64,000 nt of DNA from Nitrosomonas sp. (GTDB lineage: Bacteria; Pseudomonadota; Gammaproteobacteria; Burkholderiales; Nitrosomonadaceae): contig JALDQW010000001.1 in NCBI GenBank assembly GCA_031316255.1, positions 2,389,485 through 2,453,484 of the forward strand, given 5' to 3'. The position numbers and the translations under genes are program-made. Below the pieces are notes generated by a model. It was not told the DNA's origin and did no database searches. It saw only the letters and a list, made by a program, of their open reading frames with translations. Every line of letters starts with the position of its first letter. The first letter of the stretch is position 1. Positions 10,714-21,108 of the stretch are shown here, in pieces.

Positions 10714-12819
10714 ATGAGGCTGCCCATTAACAAAAGATTATTATTAAGGCCATGGTTCGTAACATTGTTATGTTTATTATCATACCCGGTCAATGCCGAT
10801 ACCATACATGAAAAACTATATAATAGTGTGAATTCGATTCAAGTCTCTGCGCTGGAGAAAGGTAAAGTGGTTACCAAACTGGACCTTGACCAGCCGCTTG
10901 CGAATATACCCATAGGAGTCTCTCTTAGCAATCCACATAGATTATATTTTGATTTTCATAATGTTTCCAATGGATTAGGAAGGAATTATCAGGAAGTAGA
11001 AGAGAGTGATCTACATAGTATCAATATCGTACAAGTGGGTGACCGAACACGTTTGGTGTTTAACCTATCCAGTTTGATGCAGCATGAAACAGTGGTGCAA
11101 GATAATTCATTACTAATCGTTCTCAAAGCTGTTGATGAGCGCCAGAGTACGAATTCAACTGCATACTTTGCTCAGGACAACTTGGAGAAGGAATTGAATA
11201 GTTTGCTTGATATTGATTTTCGCCGTGGCGAAGGTGGTGAAGGTAGAATTATTGTTGACATGATGCATGCTGGTGCTGGTATAGACGTGAGTCAGCTAGG
11301 GGAAAAACTCATAGTGGAATTCATCGACACGTATTTGCCCAGTAATCTGGAGAGAAAGCTTGATGTAACCGACTTTGGAACGCCGATACAGATTTTTGAT
11401 ACGATCATGCAAGGCGATAATGTTCGTATGATGATTGAACCATCTGGCCGTTGGGAACATACGGCACGTCAGACGGACACCCGGTTTGTTCTGGAAGTCC
11501 GTGCACTGACTGAAGACGAAGATGAGGTTGCCAGGCGCAAGCGAGCGAATGGTGGATATGTAGGTGAAAAATTGTCGCTTAATTTTCAGGATGTGGAAGT
11601 GCGAGCAGTATTGCAAGTAATTGCAGATTTTACAAATCTAAATATTATTGCCAGTGATTCAGTCGGTGGGAATCTGACGCTGCGTTTAAGAGATGTTCCC
11701 TGGGATCAGGCGCTCGATATCGTACTACAGGCAAATGGTCTTTCAAAACGTCAAACTGGGAATGTCATTTTTGTTGCGCCGAGCAAAGAAATGGCCGATA
11801 GAGAATTGCTTGAGCTCGAGGCAAAGCAGCAGGTTACTGAAATGGAACCCTTGGTCACAGAGATTTTCCAGCTTAATCACCGTCGGGTAAATTCAATTTC
11901 ATTTGAAGGTATGATGAGTGATCGTGGCACGATTAATTCGGACGAAATCAGTAATACATTAACAGTGACCGATATTCCAGTAAGAATTGGTGAGATTAGG
12001 AAACGCATAAAGCGTTTGGATGTGTATGAAAGACAAGTCATGATTGAGGCGCGGATTGTTGAAGCGACAGAGACTTTCAGCCGTAATCTGGGCGCACGTT
12101 TCGGTGTCAAGCAAATTTCAAGACCGGGTAACAATGAATTAATGGTGGGCGGTAACATTGCTGATAATAGTTCAGCATTAGGCGAAGATAGAAAATTGAT
12201 TTTAAATGATGGATTAAATGTAAATTTACCGGCTGCAGGAGCCGCGCTTCTTGGTGGACCTGCAACATTGGGATTAAGTTTGCTCAAGATTAATAATTCT
12301 CGGCTGATTAATCTGGAATTATCTGCGTTGGAAACGGATACCAAAGGAAGGGTTATTGCCAGTCCACGGGTTGTGACAGCGCATGGCGTAGAGGCGATTA
12401 TTGAACAAGGTGATCGCGTACCTTTCCAGCAGGCAACCAGCAGTGGTGCAACAAGTATTCGCTTTATGGATGCGACACTTAGCTTGAAAGTTAAGCCATT
12501 GATTACTTTTGATAATCAGATTGATATGGAACTTAGTGTTAACCAGGATAAAATTGGTGAAAGTATCAATGCTTTTCTCCCTCCTCCTATTAATACAAAA
12601 CAAGTTACAACAAAAGTTCTGGTAGAAAATGGCGGTACAGTTGTCATCGGTGGTATTTTTGAGCGCGCCGAGAATAATGTGGTAAACAAAGTTCCGCTGT
12701 TAGGAGATATTCCGTATATTGGCCATATTTTCAGAAATACCGCCAAACAGGATGATAAAAGGGAATTGCTGGTATTTGTAACACCGCGTATCTTGAATGA
12801 AAACTTGAATTTGCAATAA
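10714..12819 (+). CDS. pilQ: Type IV pilus outer-membrane secretin PilQ
   Basis: The 701-residue secretin forms the outer-membrane gate for the type IV pilus. After the signal peptide (cleavage likely after PVNA), it has two AMIN-type domains (~30-260), an STN/N0 domain (LSLNFQDVEVRAVLQVIADFTNLNII), a secretin N1 domain and the C-terminal secretin barrel with VPLLGDIPYIGHIFRNT. I chose ATG 10714 because TAGGAG sits 8 bases upstream and a signal peptide follows directly; a longer in-frame reading from 10651 would lie inside pilP. It is last in the pilMNOPQ operon and convergent with trmL 9 bases away. Confidence 0.95.
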   Translation: MRLPINKRLLLRPWFVTLLCLLSYPVNADTIHEKLYNSVNSIQVSALEKGKVVTKLDLDQPLANIPIGVSLSNPHRLYFDFHNVSNGLGRNYQEVEESDLHSINIVQVGDRTRLVFNLSSLMQHETVVQDNSLLIVLKAVDERQSTNSTAYFAQDNLEKELNSLLDIDFRRGEGGEGRIIVDMMHAGAGIDVSQLGEKLIVEFIDTYLPSNLERKLDVTDFGTPIQIFDTIMQGDNVRMMIEPSGRWEHTARQTDTRFVLEVRALTEDEDEVARRKRANGGYVGEKLSLNFQDVEVRAVLQVIADFTNLNIIASDSVGGNLTLRLRDVPWDQALDIVLQANGLSKRQTGNVIFVAPSKEMADRELLELEAKQQVTEMEPLVTEIFQLNHRRVNSISFEGMMSDRGTINSDEISNTLTVTDIPVRIGEIRKRIKRLDVYERQVMIEARIVEATETFSRNLGARFGVKQISRPGNNELMVGGNIADNSSALGEDRKLILNDGLNVNLPAAGAALLGGPATLGLSLLKINNSRLINLELSALETDTKGRVIASPRVVTAHGVEAIIEQGDRVPFQQATSSGATSIRFMDATLSLKVKPLITFDNQIDMELSVNQDKIGESINAFLPPPINTKQVTTKVLVENGGTVVIGGIFERAENNVVNKVPLLGDIPYIGHIFRNTAKQDDKRELLVFVTPRILNENLNLQ

Positions 12820-12828
12820 AAATTTATC

Positions 12829-13299
12829 TTATATTGCAGCCTGAAACCCTATCTGTCGCCATGCTTCATACGTGATAATAGCGACTGTATTCGATATATT
12901 CAGGCTGCGGCTGTTTGGTATCATAGGTACTCGAATGCGCATTTGTGAAGAGAAACTACACAGAATTTCCTCCGGTAGACCTTGGGTTTCTGATCCAAAC
13001 AAAAACGTATCGCCGGATGTATATCTGATTTTGTCATAGTGTATTTTTCCTTTTGTGGTTATGGCAAAAAGTTGTTTTCCTTTTTTTTCTATTGAATGTA
13101 AACAATCTGACCAATTTTCATGAATCCTGATACAGGCAAGCTCATGATAATCAAGACCTGCACGCAATAATTGTTTGTCGCGTAAAATAAAGCCCAAAGG
13201 TTTAACCAAATGTAGCTGTGTGCCGGTGTTGGCACATAAGCGAATGATATTGCCGGTATTTTGTGGGATTTCAGGTTGATAAAGAATAATATTGAACAT
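12829..13299 (-). CDS. trmL: tRNA (cytidine/uridine-34-2'-O)-methyltransferase TrmL
   Basis: This 156-residue SPOUT-class methyltransferase modifies the wobble base of tRNA-Leu isoacceptors. The knotted SAM site is visible as FLFGSETQGLPEEIL and IRVPMIPNSRSLNISNTVAIITYEAWRQ. The N-terminus MFNIILYQPEIPQNTGNIIRLCANTG is diagnostic for TrmL/YibK. It lies 37 bases after the end of the comF-like gene on the same strand, so the two may share a transcript. Confidence 0.95.
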   Translation of the reverse strand: MFNIILYQPEIPQNTGNIIRLCANTGTQLHLVKPLGFILRDKQLLRAGLDYHELACIRIHENWSDCLHSIEKKGKQLFAITTKGKIHYDKIRYTSGDTFLFGSETQGLPEEILCSFSSQMRIRVPMIPNSRSLNISNTVAIITYEAWRQIGFQAAI

Positions 13300-13336
13300 A
13301 AGAACAGGTGCCGACTTTCATAACAGCCCAAATTTC

Positions 13337-14119
13337 CTAGAAATAGATGTTTGATTGGTTTGATTGGGTGTGGAATTTATCGGTTTGTACCCTTGCAATA
13401 ACCCAATTGGTAATTTTTTTTGTACCTTGCCTGCGTAATTGCTGCGCTAATTCGTCCAATGTCGCTCCAGTTGTCATAACATCATCAAGTACCGCTACAT
13501 GTTTTCCGGATAAATCGATAGTACAGCTAAAGGCTTTTTGAACATTTTTTTTACGTGCTTTCCAAGGCAAACTTGTCTGCGGTGGTGTATTTATAATTCG
13601 TTTGCAACTATCTGGAATGAGTTCGATATTCAACTGACGGGCAACGTGATAGCCAATTTCTAATGCCTGGTTAAATCCTCTTTCTTTCAGTCTTTCGGGA
13701 TGTAAGGGCATAGGTATTATAAATTCAGGCAGCTCAGGTGACTCCATGGATTTAAATTTATCGATAAAAAAATTAGCCAAAACTGGTGCTATGTAAAGTT
13801 TTGTCTGATATTTTAATGAGTGTATTAGTGTATCCACTGGAAAAGTGTATGAAAGTGCTGCGATTGTGGTGGTGTAGACGGGTGGTTTGGAAAGACAGGC
13901 TCCACATTTGTTATCTCGTGTGATGGCGATAATTTTTGAACAGGTATTGCATTGATTAGCAGAAAGCCTAGGTAGATTGTTATAGCAAGCCGCACAAAGA
14001 TCTTGATCAGATAGTGCATCGCAAAGAATACAGTTGTTGTAAATAAACTTTCTCAATGTTTTTGTCTGGATCAAAAAATAACTGTTTAAATTGACAATAA
14101 TGTGTGAATCCGTAATCAT
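13337..14119 (-). CDS. ComF/GntX-family phosphoribosyltransferase-like protein
   Basis: The protein has an N-terminal zinc-ribbon-like region with paired cysteines (CILCDAL, CAAC, CNTCSK, CGACL) and a C-terminal type I phosphoribosyltransferase domain with the PRPP loop [17 protein letters not shown]. The middle motif [16 protein letters not shown] is typical of ComF. In competent bacteria ComF helps take up or process single-stranded DNA, which fits the pilus operon nearby, but the biochemical role is unknown. I chose ATG 14119; a TTG at 14158 would extend it by 13 residues into the divergent bioB control region. Confidence 0.88.
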   Translation of the reverse strand: MITDSHIIVNLNSYFLIQTKTLRKFIYNNCILCDALSDQDLCAACYNNLPRLSANQCNTCSKIIAITRDNKCGACLSKPPVYTTTIAALSYTFPVDTLIHSLKYQTKLYIAPVLANFFIDKFKSMESPELPEFIIPMPLHPERLKERGFNQALEIGYHVARQLNIELIPDSCKRIINTPPQTSLPWKARKKNVQKAFSCTIDLSGKHVAVLDDVMTTGATLDELAQQLRRQGTKKITNWVIARVQTDKFHTQSNQSNIYF

Positions 14120-14121
14120 CC

Positions 14122-14140
14122 TTTCAATTATAAATTGAAA
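14122..14140. promoter_or_regulatory. Perfect 8-3-8 palindrome between comF-like gene and bioB
   Basis: TTTCAATT, spacer ATA, AATTGAAA forms a perfect inverted repeat 40 bases upstream of the chosen bioB ATG, in the divergent gap. It does not look like the canonical BirA operator (TTGTAAAC with a spaced reverse copy). It could be a repressor site or simply AT-rich promoter sequence. Confidence 0.35.
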
Positions 14141-14179
14141 TACACACAATGCTATCAAATTATATGCAAGGAATCAGTT

Positions 14180-15190
14180 ATGCATGGTAATCCACTCGCG
14201 CCGGATGTGACCGACGTTCGGAATGTTAATAAGAATATTGATATGAAATCATCTGGAACCATGAGTTGGCCTGCAGATAAGATACAATCGTTACTCGATC
14301 AACCCTTTAACGATTTGCTTTTTCATGCGCAACAGGTGCATCGTGAATATCATGATGCTAACGTTGTACAATTGTCGACACTAATATCTGTTAAAACAGG
14401 AGGATGTTCCGAAGACTGTGGTTATTGTCCACAGGCTTCGCGTTATCATACCGGTGTAGAGAATCAGACCATGTTGTCCGTGGAAAGCGTAGTCAATGCA
14501 GCTGCCGCAGCGAAGTCACAAGGTGCTACAAGATTCTGTATGGGGGCAGCCTGGAGGGGCCCTAAACAAAGGGATATAGAAAAAATCGCAGAAATGATAA
14601 GTGCTGTGAAAGCACTGGAAATGGAGACTTGCGCAACATTGGGTATGCTAAAGCCCGGGCAGGCAAAACAGTTAGGTGAGGCAGGACTGGATTACTATAA
14701 TCACAACCTGGATACCTCGCCGGATTTCTATGAGGAAATCATTACCACACGAAATTATCAGGATCGATTGAGAACATTGCAGGATGTGCGTGATGCGGGT
14801 ATTAATGTCTGTTGCGGTGGCATTGTCGGAATGGGTGAGACACGAGAAATACGAGCCGGCTTGATTGCGCAACTAGCTAATCTTAATCCTTATCCTGAGT
14901 CGGTACCTATCAATAATTTGGTTCAGGTGGAAGGAACGCCGCTCTATGGAACGGCAAAACTGGATCCACTGGAATTTGTGCGTACAATAGCTGCTGCGCG
15001 TATTTCCATGCCGAAAGCAATGATACGTTTATCAGCCGGTAGGCGTGAAATGTCCGAAGAGGTTCAGGCATTGTGTTTTCTTGCGGGTGCCAATTCTATT
15101 TTTTACGGCGACAAACTATTAACCACCGGCAATCCAGAAGTAAGACAGGACCAGGCGCTGCTTGATAAACTGGGTATGCAGTCACAGTAA
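14180..15190 (+). CDS. bioB: Biotin synthase
   Basis: BioB is a radical-SAM enzyme that inserts sulfur into dethiobiotin, the last step of biotin synthesis. The 4Fe-4S SAM cluster motif is [14 protein letters not shown] near residue 80, with [12 protein letters not shown] and the second-cluster region ([11 protein letters not shown]). I start at ATG 14180 with AAGGA upstream; an in-frame ATG at 14135 lies next to the promoter palindrome and would give an atypical extension. It is first of five contiguous bio genes, with 28 bases to bioF. Confidence 0.96.
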   Translation: MHGNPLAPDVTDVRNVNKNIDMKSSGTMSWPADKIQSLLDQPFNDLLFHAQQVHREYHDANVVQLSTLISVKTGGCSEDCGYCPQASRYHTGVENQTMLSVESVVNAAAAAKSQGATRFCMGAAWRGPKQRDIEKIAEMISAVKALEMETCATLGMLKPGQAKQLGEAGLDYYNHNLDTSPDFYEEIITTRNYQDRLRTLQDVRDAGINVCCGGIVGMGETREIRAGLIAQLANLNPYPESVPINNLVQVEGTPLYGTAKLDPLEFVRTIAAARISMPKAMIRLSAGRREMSEEVQALCFLAGANSIFYGDKLLTTGNPEVRQDQALLDKLGMQSQ

Positions 15191-15218
15191 TTCGAGGAAT
15201 ATTTTAGTAAAATAATAA

Positions 15219-16388
15219 ATGCATGTTTTTGATTTTAATGAGCAACTGCATGTTCTGGAGCTGCAAGGATTAAAACGTCAACGTTCTATTTTGGCAGGTC
15301 CTCAGTCGACCCATATCACGATTGACAATCATGAGTATCTTTCATTTTCTAGTAACGACTATCTGGCGTTGGCCAACGACCCTGAGTTAGTCGAAGCAGT
15401 CTGTGAAGGGGCGCAACAATACGGTGTAGGCGCGGGCGCATCGCATTTGGTAAATGGGCATAATATTGCGCATCATGAACTGGAAGAAACGCTTGCGCAA
15501 TTTACTGGTTTTCCAAACGCCTTATTATTTTCTACCGGTTACATGGCGAATATCGGCGTCGTGACGGCGCTGGTGGGTCGAAGCGATGCAATTTTTGCAG
15601 ATAAATTGAATCATGCATCGTTAAATGATGCTGCGATACTTTCACGGGCTCAGTTGGTTCGCTATCCGCACCTTGATCTGGCAGTTTTGGAACACCGGCT
15701 GGCCAATTCCCGCGCTAAACGCAAGTTAATTATTACTGATGCAGTATTCAGTATGGATGGTGATATTGCACCTGTTGAGGCGTTGACTTATTTGAGCGAG
15801 AAATACCGCGCCATGCTTGTATTGGATGATGCACATGGATTTGGTGTGCTTGGCAGCAAAGGGCGTGGATTACTGTTTGCTACAGAAATAGCCAAGCAGC
15901 ATTCGTCCAATATCATATACATGGCCACACTGGGCAAGGCTGCGGGAGTTTTCGGCGCATTCGTTGCTGCTTCAAATGGAGTGATCGAGACCCTGATACA
16001 ATCGGCAAGAAGCTATATCTATACGACGGCAACTCCGCCTTTGCTGTCGCATGCGCTGAAGAAAAGTCTGAAACTGATTGCGCAAGGTGACTGGCGGCGA
16101 AAAAAATTAATGCACCATATTCAGTTGCTTAAAGAAAAACTTCAAACCTTGCCGTGGCCATTGTTACCGTCGAGTACGCCTATCCAGCCTGTGGTTGTCG
16201 GAGATGTCAGGGAAGTTGTACGCGTTAGTCAAGCGTTGAAAGCGCGTAATATTCTAGTGCCGGCCATTCGTCCACCTACCGTTCCAACAGGAACTGCGCG
16301 ATTACGTATTTCTTTATCAGCGGGTCATCAGGAAGCTGATATTCTGCGTTTGGCCGAAGAGTTGCATAAACTGGCAGAAGCTAGATAA
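15219..16388 (+). CDS. bioF: 8-amino-7-oxononanoate synthase
   Basis: This 389-residue PLP-dependent alpha-oxoamine synthase condenses pimeloyl-ACP/CoA with alanine. The Asp that holds the PLP pyridine is in VLDDAHGFGVLGSKGRG and the Schiff-base lysine in MATLGKAAGVFGAF. GVGAGASHLVNGH near residue 74 is the substrate-loop signature, and the C-terminal PTGTARLRISLSAGH is conserved. It is second in the bio operon, between bioB (28-base gap) and bioH (5-base gap). Confidence 0.95.
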   Translation: MHVFDFNEQLHVLELQGLKRQRSILAGPQSTHITIDNHEYLSFSSNDYLALANDPELVEAVCEGAQQYGVGAGASHLVNGHNIAHHELEETLAQFTGFPNALLFSTGYMANIGVVTALVGRSDAIFADKLNHASLNDAAILSRAQLVRYPHLDLAVLEHRLANSRAKRKLIITDAVFSMDGDIAPVEALTYLSEKYRAMLVLDDAHGFGVLGSKGRGLLFATEIAKQHSSNIIYMATLGKAAGVFGAFVAASNGVIETLIQSARSYIYTTATPPLLSHALKKSLKLIAQGDWRRKKLMHHIQLLKEKLQTLPWPLLPSSTPIQPVVVGDVREVVRVSQALKARNILVPAIRPPTVPTGTARLRISLSAGHQEADILRLAEELHKLAEAR

Positions 16389-16393
16389 GTCTA

Positions 16394-17158
16394 ATGTCAA
16401 TGCAGTCGATTCATATTGAGACACTCGGAAATGGACCCGATATAGTTTTTTTACATGGTTGGGCCATGCACAGTGGTGTTTGGAAAGGCATTCTTGCTCG
16501 GCTGGTATCTCATTATCGCGTACATTTGATTGATTTGCCAGGGCATGGGCTAAGCCCTAACCAGCAGCCTGGCGATTTCGATCAAATTGTAAAAACTATT
16601 TTGGATAACCTGCCTGATTGTTGCACCATTTGTGGTTGGTCGCTAGGTGGGCAGGTTGCAATGGGATTGGCGCTCGCCGATCCAATACGCGTAAAAAAAC
16701 TGGTGCTTGTCTCCACCACGCCTTGTTTTGTAAAACATTCGGACTGGCCATGGGGAATGGAAGGCAGTTTTTTACAATTTTTTATGACAAATTTGCATCA
16801 AAATTTTCGAACAACAATAAATCGCTTTTTGACTTTGCAAATAAATGGAGGGAGAAATAGCGCAAACACACTGGCTCAGTTACGCGAATATTTTTTTGAA
16901 CGTGATCCGCCAGATTATAATGCGTTGCAACAAGGACTTTTGATATTACAAACAAACGATATGCGCAGCAAACTGCATCGAATTACCCAGCCGGTTTTAT
17001 TGCTCCATGGTGAGAATGATATGATAACGCATCCATCTGCAGCAAAATGGATGAGTCAGCAATTTAAAAACGCCAGACTAGTCCTGTTTCCGAAATGCGG
17101 GCATGCGCCCTTTATCACTGACCCCGAGAAATTTGTAGCGTGTATTCATGAAAACTGA
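16394..17158 (+). CDS. bioH: Pimeloyl-ACP methyl ester carboxylesterase
   Basis: This 254-residue alpha/beta hydrolase releases pimeloyl-ACP from its methyl ester, ending the BioC/BioH chain-building stage. The oxyanion motif FLHGWAMHSGVW, nucleophile elbow CGWSLGG (Ser near 83), catalytic Asp in LLHGENDMITH and His in KCGHAPFI match BioH. It is placed between bioF and bioC and overlaps bioC by 11 bases, which supports this assignment over a generic esterase. Confidence 0.93.
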   Translation: MSMQSIHIETLGNGPDIVFLHGWAMHSGVWKGILARLVSHYRVHLIDLPGHGLSPNQQPGDFDQIVKTILDNLPDCCTICGWSLGGQVAMGLALADPIRVKKLVLVSTTPCFVKHSDWPWGMEGSFLQFFMTNLHQNFRTTINRFLTLQINGGRNSANTLAQLREYFFERDPPDYNALQQGLLILQTNDMRSKLHRITQPVLLLHGENDMITHPSAAKWMSQQFKNARLVLFPKCGHAPFITDPEKFVACIHEN

Positions 17159-18026
17159 TTATTTCTTAGATAAACGCCTGTTGCGTAAAGCCTTTGAACA
17201 TGCCGCGACAAGTTATGATCAGGCTGCTGTTTTACAACGGGAAATCAGTGACCGTATGTTTGCCAGGCTGGACTATATCAAGTATCTGCCGAATTCGATC
17301 CTGGATGCAGGCAGTGGTACGGGGTATGGCACCCAAAAACTCGGGGAACGGTATCCGAATAGTCGTCTGATGGCATTGGATATTGCATGGGCCATGCTGC
17401 AACAAGCAAAACCATTTGATCCGTGGTGGTATCAGTTCTGGCCGTTTTATAGCAGACAAACACAGTACATTTGCGCGGATATTGAGTGTTTACCCGTTAA
17501 AGATGAAAGTGTTGGCATGGTGTGGTCAAATCTTGCGCTGCAGTGGTGCAATGATCTTGATCGCACATTTCGGGAAATCAATCGTGTATTAACGACCGAT
17601 GGACTTTTTATGTTCAGTACATTTGGTCCTGATACCTTAAAGGAACTAAGACATGCTTTCGAGACGGCCGATACGTTTGTTCATGTCAATCAATTCATTG
17701 ATATGCATGATATTGGCGATCTTCTGGTGCATAATCGTTTTGCAACGCCGGTCATGGATATGGAATATATAACGGTGACTTACGATGAGATCATGGGCAT
17801 TATGCGCGATCTCAAGGCCATCGGAGCACATAACGTGGCTAAAGGCCGGCAGCGAGGATTGACAGGAAAAACAAAATGGCGACGTGTTGTTGATCAATAT
17901 GAAACAATGCGATCGAACGGAAAACTGCCGGCGACATTTGAAGTGATTTACGGCCATGCCTGGAAATTGCCGCCTAAACAATCCGTAATAACACCGGAAA
18001 TCCGCAAGCAAATCCTCATGAATTAA
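17148..18026 (+). CDS. bioC: Malonyl-ACP O-methyltransferase
   Basis: BioC methylates malonyl-ACP so that the fatty-acid machinery can extend it to a pimeloyl chain. The SAM motif ILDAGSGTGYGTQKL is near residue 50, followed by MALDIAWAMLQQA and the motif II/III stretch VGMVWSNLALQWCNDLDRTFREINRVL. Its 292 residues are slightly longer than the E. coli enzyme. It overlaps bioH at its start, and its TAA shares one base with the bioD ATG, indicating coupled translation. Confidence 0.94.
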   Translation: MKTDYFLDKRLLRKAFEHAATSYDQAAVLQREISDRMFARLDYIKYLPNSILDAGSGTGYGTQKLGERYPNSRLMALDIAWAMLQQAKPFDPWWYQFWPFYSRQTQYICADIECLPVKDESVGMVWSNLALQWCNDLDRTFREINRVLTTDGLFMFSTFGPDTLKELRHAFETADTFVHVNQFIDMHDIGDLLVHNRFATPVMDMEYITVTYDEIMGIMRDLKAIGAHNVAKGRQRGLTGKTKWRRVVDQYETMRSNGKLPATFEVIYGHAWKLPPKQSVITPEIRKQILMN

Positions 18027-18712
18027 TGAATATGTGTGCAGGTTTTTTTGTGACCGGAACTGACACCGGTGTTGGTAAAACATTTGTCAGTTGTTTGTTA
18101 TTAAAGGCTTTGGCTAAACAGCGTAAGACGGTTGCAGGTATGAAGCCGATTGCAGCAGGCCGTGAGAACGGGCAATGGCTGGATGTGGAGTTGTTGCGCG
18201 CTGCGAGTAATGTTGATATTGACACCGCGTTGATCAATCCTTATGCGCTGGATTCGCCAATAGCGCCGCATATTGCTGCCAGACAGCAGGCTATTGAAAT
18301 TAACTTGGAAAAAATTAATAAGGCGTTTCAAGAAATCAGTACGAAAGCAGATTATGTGGTTGTAGAGGGCGTCGGTGGTTTTCTGGTTCCGGTAAATGAA
18401 TGCCAGGATACTTCAGATTTGGCGCGACTGCTGAATCTTCCGGTCATTCTGGTGGTTGGTATGCGGCTGGGGTGTATCAATCATGCATTATTAACAATGC
18501 GGGCTATACAGCATACTGGATTTTCGCCGGCAGGCTGGGTGGCCAACTGTATTGATCCGGATTTCCTGGTGCTTGACGAAAATATTGATACTTTGAAACG
18601 CCGGCTTGCTTGTCCTTTGCTGGGTATTGTCCCGTTTGACGCTGAATCGGATAGTTGTGAGTTATCCAGATTGATTGATGTTTCGGTGCTATTGAAAGAC
18701 AGAAATGTCTGA
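18026..18712 (+). CDS. bioD: Dethiobiotin synthetase
   Basis: This 228-residue ATP-dependent carboxylase closes the ureido ring to give dethiobiotin. The P-loop GTDTGVGKTFVS is at the N-terminus, KPIAAG follows, and VVEGVGGFLVPVNE is the conserved diaminopelargonate/Mg segment. It ends the bio operon and is convergent with nudB 38 bases away. No bioA (diaminopelargonate aminotransferase) lies in the operon or elsewhere in this window, so that step must be encoded elsewhere. Confidence 0.95.
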   Translation: MNMCAGFFVTGTDTGVGKTFVSCLLLKALAKQRKTVAGMKPIAAGRENGQWLDVELLRAASNVDIDTALINPYALDSPIAPHIAARQQAIEINLEKINKAFQEISTKADYVVVEGVGGFLVPVNECQDTSDLARLLNLPVILVVGMRLGCINHALLTMRAIQHTGFSPAGWVANCIDPDFLVLDENIDTLKRRLACPLLGIVPFDAESDSCELSRLIDVSVLLKDRNV

Positions 18713-18750
18713 CTTTTTATGAATCTGCCATTCTTTTTATAGGGTAGCGG

Positions 18751-19218
18751 CTAAGCAGGGGATAGCGTATATTGACTGCTCTTATTCTTGCGTTGCTGCA
18801 AGTGTCGAATTGCTTCGGCGTTACTCCAGGAAAATACCTTATCTGCGGCTTGCCGCCAAGGAAGCCATAGATAACAGAGGTGTTCTTCCGGTGCAATTGT
18901 GATAGGTTCTTTTTCTGGCAGGCACAGGCTAAAGACATGTTCAGTATTATGTGTGACATCCGGTGCATAGCGCCAGCGCCATTCTTTAAAGATTTCGTAC
19001 CGGTTTTTGGTTTTCCAGTCTGATAATTGATCTTCAAAAGGGTTTAAACCAGTTTCTTCTTTGATTTCGCGCAACGCGGTTTGTAGAATCGTTTCCCCTT
19101 CGTGTTGACTGCCTGTAACGGACTGCCAATACCCGGGGTGATCGGCACGTTCAAGCAAAAGTATCTGTAAATCCATGGTGTGAATGACAACCAAAACAGA
19201 GGCAGGGATTTTGTACAT
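18751..19218 (-). CDS. nudB: Dihydroneopterin triphosphate diphosphatase (Nudix)
   Basis: This 155-residue Nudix hydrolase removes pyrophosphate from dihydroneopterin triphosphate in folate synthesis. The full Nudix box runs from GSQHEGET through REIKEETGL (pattern G-x5-E-x7-REU-x-EE-x-GU). The N-terminus YKIPASVLVVIHT and the tail region WLPWRQAADKVFSWSNAEAI are typical of NudB. It lies 30 bases after aspS on the same strand, a common betaproteobacterial pair. Confidence 0.92.
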   Translation of the reverse strand: MYKIPASVLVVIHTMDLQILLLERADHPGYWQSVTGSQHEGETILQTALREIKEETGLNPFEDQLSDWKTKNRYEIFKEWRWRYAPDVTHNTEHVFSLCLPEKEPITIAPEEHLCYLWLPWRQAADKVFSWSNAEAIRHLQQRKNKSSQYTLSPA

Positions 19219-19248
19219 GGACCTTACCGATCGTTTTTCGTCAAAGCG

Positions 19249-21030
19249 CTAATTTTTATTTTGATCCGTCTTGCGTAGCCGGATATTCAGTTCTTTTAGC
19301 TGTTTTTCGTCTACGGTATTGGGTGCGTGTGTTAATAAGCACTGCGCACGCTGTGTTTTGGGAAAAGCAATAACATCGCGAATGGATTCTGATCCGGTCA
19401 TCAACGTCACAATCCGGTCAAGCCCGAAGGCAATGCCGCCATGCGGCGGAGCGCCATATTGCAGTGCTTCCAACAAGAAACTGAATTTCTCCTGGGCTTC
19501 TTCATTAGAGATGTTGAGTGCCTGAAATACTTTTGACTGGACTTCCTTGCGGTGAATACGTACTGAACCTCCGCCGATTTCCGAGCCGTTAAGCACCATA
19601 TCATACGCTTTGGACAGTGCATCACCCGGATTGCTATGTAAAAGGTCTTCGTGGCCATCTGCAGGTGAAGTAAACGGATGATGCAACGCCTGCCAGCGAT
19701 TCTCTTCCTCGTCCCATTCAAACATCGGAAAATCGATAATCCAGGCGGGTCGCCAATCGGAAGAAGCGTGACCATGCTGATGTCCGATCTTGATGCGTAG
19801 CGCGCCAAGTGATTCATTGACAACCTTGGCCTTATCAGCACCGAAGAATATCAGGTCGCCATCTTTTGCGCCTGTACGATTCAAAATGGTTTGGATTGTG
19901 TTTTCCGGCAGAAATTTCAGAATTGGGGATTGCAATCCCGCTTGCCCGTCATCGAGCTTGTTGATCTTGATATAAGCCAGCCCTTTGGCGCCGTATATGC
20001 CGACAAATTGTGTGTAATCGTCAATTTCCTTGCGCGTCAATTGCCCGCCATTCGGTACATGCAATGCAGCAACACGCCCATTAGGTTTTTCTGCGGCTTC
20101 ACGGAAAACCTTGAACGGGACTTCTTTCATGATATCGGTTAATTCCGTCAATTCCAGTGGAACGCGCAAATCCGGTTTGTCACTGCCATATTTATGCATG
20201 GCCTCAGCATAAGTCAGGCGCGGAAATGGGTTGGGTAAATCAATATTGCTTACAGACTTGAAGAGACTGCGAATCATTTCTTCCATCAGGACCATGATCT
20301 CTTCACTTGTCAGGAAGGATGTTTCAATATCGATTTGCGTAAATTCGGGTTGCCGGTCTGCCCGCAGATCTTCATCGCGAAAACAACGTGCAATCTGGTA
20401 GTAACGATCAAACCCTGAAACCATTAACAGTTGCTTGAATAACTGGGGTGATTGCGGCAAGGCAAAGAAGTGATTCGTATTGACGCGTGACGGAACCAGA
20501 TAGTCGCGCGCGCCCTCAGGTGTTGATTTGGTGAGTATGGGTGTTTCAATATCCAAAAAACCCTGCTGATCGAGAAAAACACGCACCGCCATTGTAACCT
20601 TGTGTCTTAGTCTTAAATTGGACTGCATGACCGGGCGGCGTAAATCGAGAAAGCGATGCTCCAGGCGGACAAACTCGCTGATATGTTCGTCATCCATGAG
20701 AAAGGGCGGCGTCAGTGAGGTATTCAGTATTTCCATGTTTGTAACCAGGATTTCTATCTCGCCACTATGCAATGCTGGATTAACCGTACCTTCCGGGCGT
20801 CTTCTGACTTTTCCAGTTACCTTTAAAACATATTCATTGCGGATTTTTTCTGCAAGCTGGAATGTTTCATTATTGTCAGGGTCACATACGACTTGTGCCA
20901 ATCCTTCGCGGTCGCGCAAATCAATGAAAATCACACCGCCATGATCCCGGCGTCTGTGAACCCAGCCATAAAGTGTAATGATTTCATCGAGGTATTGTGT
21001 ATTGATAGCTCCGCAGTAGTTTGTACGCAT
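19249..21030 (-). CDS. aspS: Aspartyl-tRNA synthetase
   Basis: This 593-residue class IIb synthetase has an N-terminal OB anticodon-binding domain ([25 protein letters not shown]), motif 2 ([26 protein letters not shown]), a GAD insertion domain (~290-410) and motif 3 ([15 protein letters not shown]). Length is normal for the bacterial type. Many betaproteobacterial AspRS enzymes are non-discriminating and serve Asn-tRNA as well, which I cannot decide here. It is preceded by the FmdB-like gene and followed by nudB on the same strand. Confidence 0.97.
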   Translation of the reverse strand: MRTNYCGAINTQYLDEIITLYGWVHRRRDHGGVIFIDLRDREGLAQVVCDPDNNETFQLAEKIRNEYVLKVTGKVRRRPEGTVNPALHSGEIEILVTNMEILNTSLTPPFLMDDEHISEFVRLEHRFLDLRRPVMQSNLRLRHKVTMAVRVFLDQQGFLDIETPILTKSTPEGARDYLVPSRVNTNHFFALPQSPQLFKQLLMVSGFDRYYQIARCFRDEDLRADRQPEFTQIDIETSFLTSEEIMVLMEEMIRSLFKSVSNIDLPNPFPRLTYAEAMHKYGSDKPDLRVPLELTELTDIMKEVPFKVFREAAEKPNGRVAALHVPNGGQLTRKEIDDYTQFVGIYGAKGLAYIKINKLDDGQAGLQSPILKFLPENTIQTILNRTGAKDGDLIFFGADKAKVVNESLGALRIKIGHQHGHASSDWRPAWIIDFPMFEWDEEENRWQALHHPFTSPADGHEDLLHSNPGDALSKAYDMVLNGSEIGGGSVRIHRKEVQSKVFQALNISNEEAQEKFSFLLEALQYGAPPHGGIAFGLDRIVTLMTGSESIRDVIAFPKTQRAQCLLTHAPNTVDEKQLKELNIRLRKTDQNKN

Positions 21031-21108
21031 GTTCGTTGTTGGACTTGTAAAAAACGGATATTGGAAAATAAGAAATTTAAGTTAAAAGAATGACTGCACG
21101 CTTTCTTT

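Noticed and set aside
11877..12344. 155-codon minus-strand frame inside pilQ
   Set aside because: It is a shadow of the secretin coding strand with no recognisable motifs.
14135..14179. Longer bioB start at 14135
   Set aside because: It would begin in the promoter palindrome and add an atypical extension; ATG 14180 has a ribosome site.
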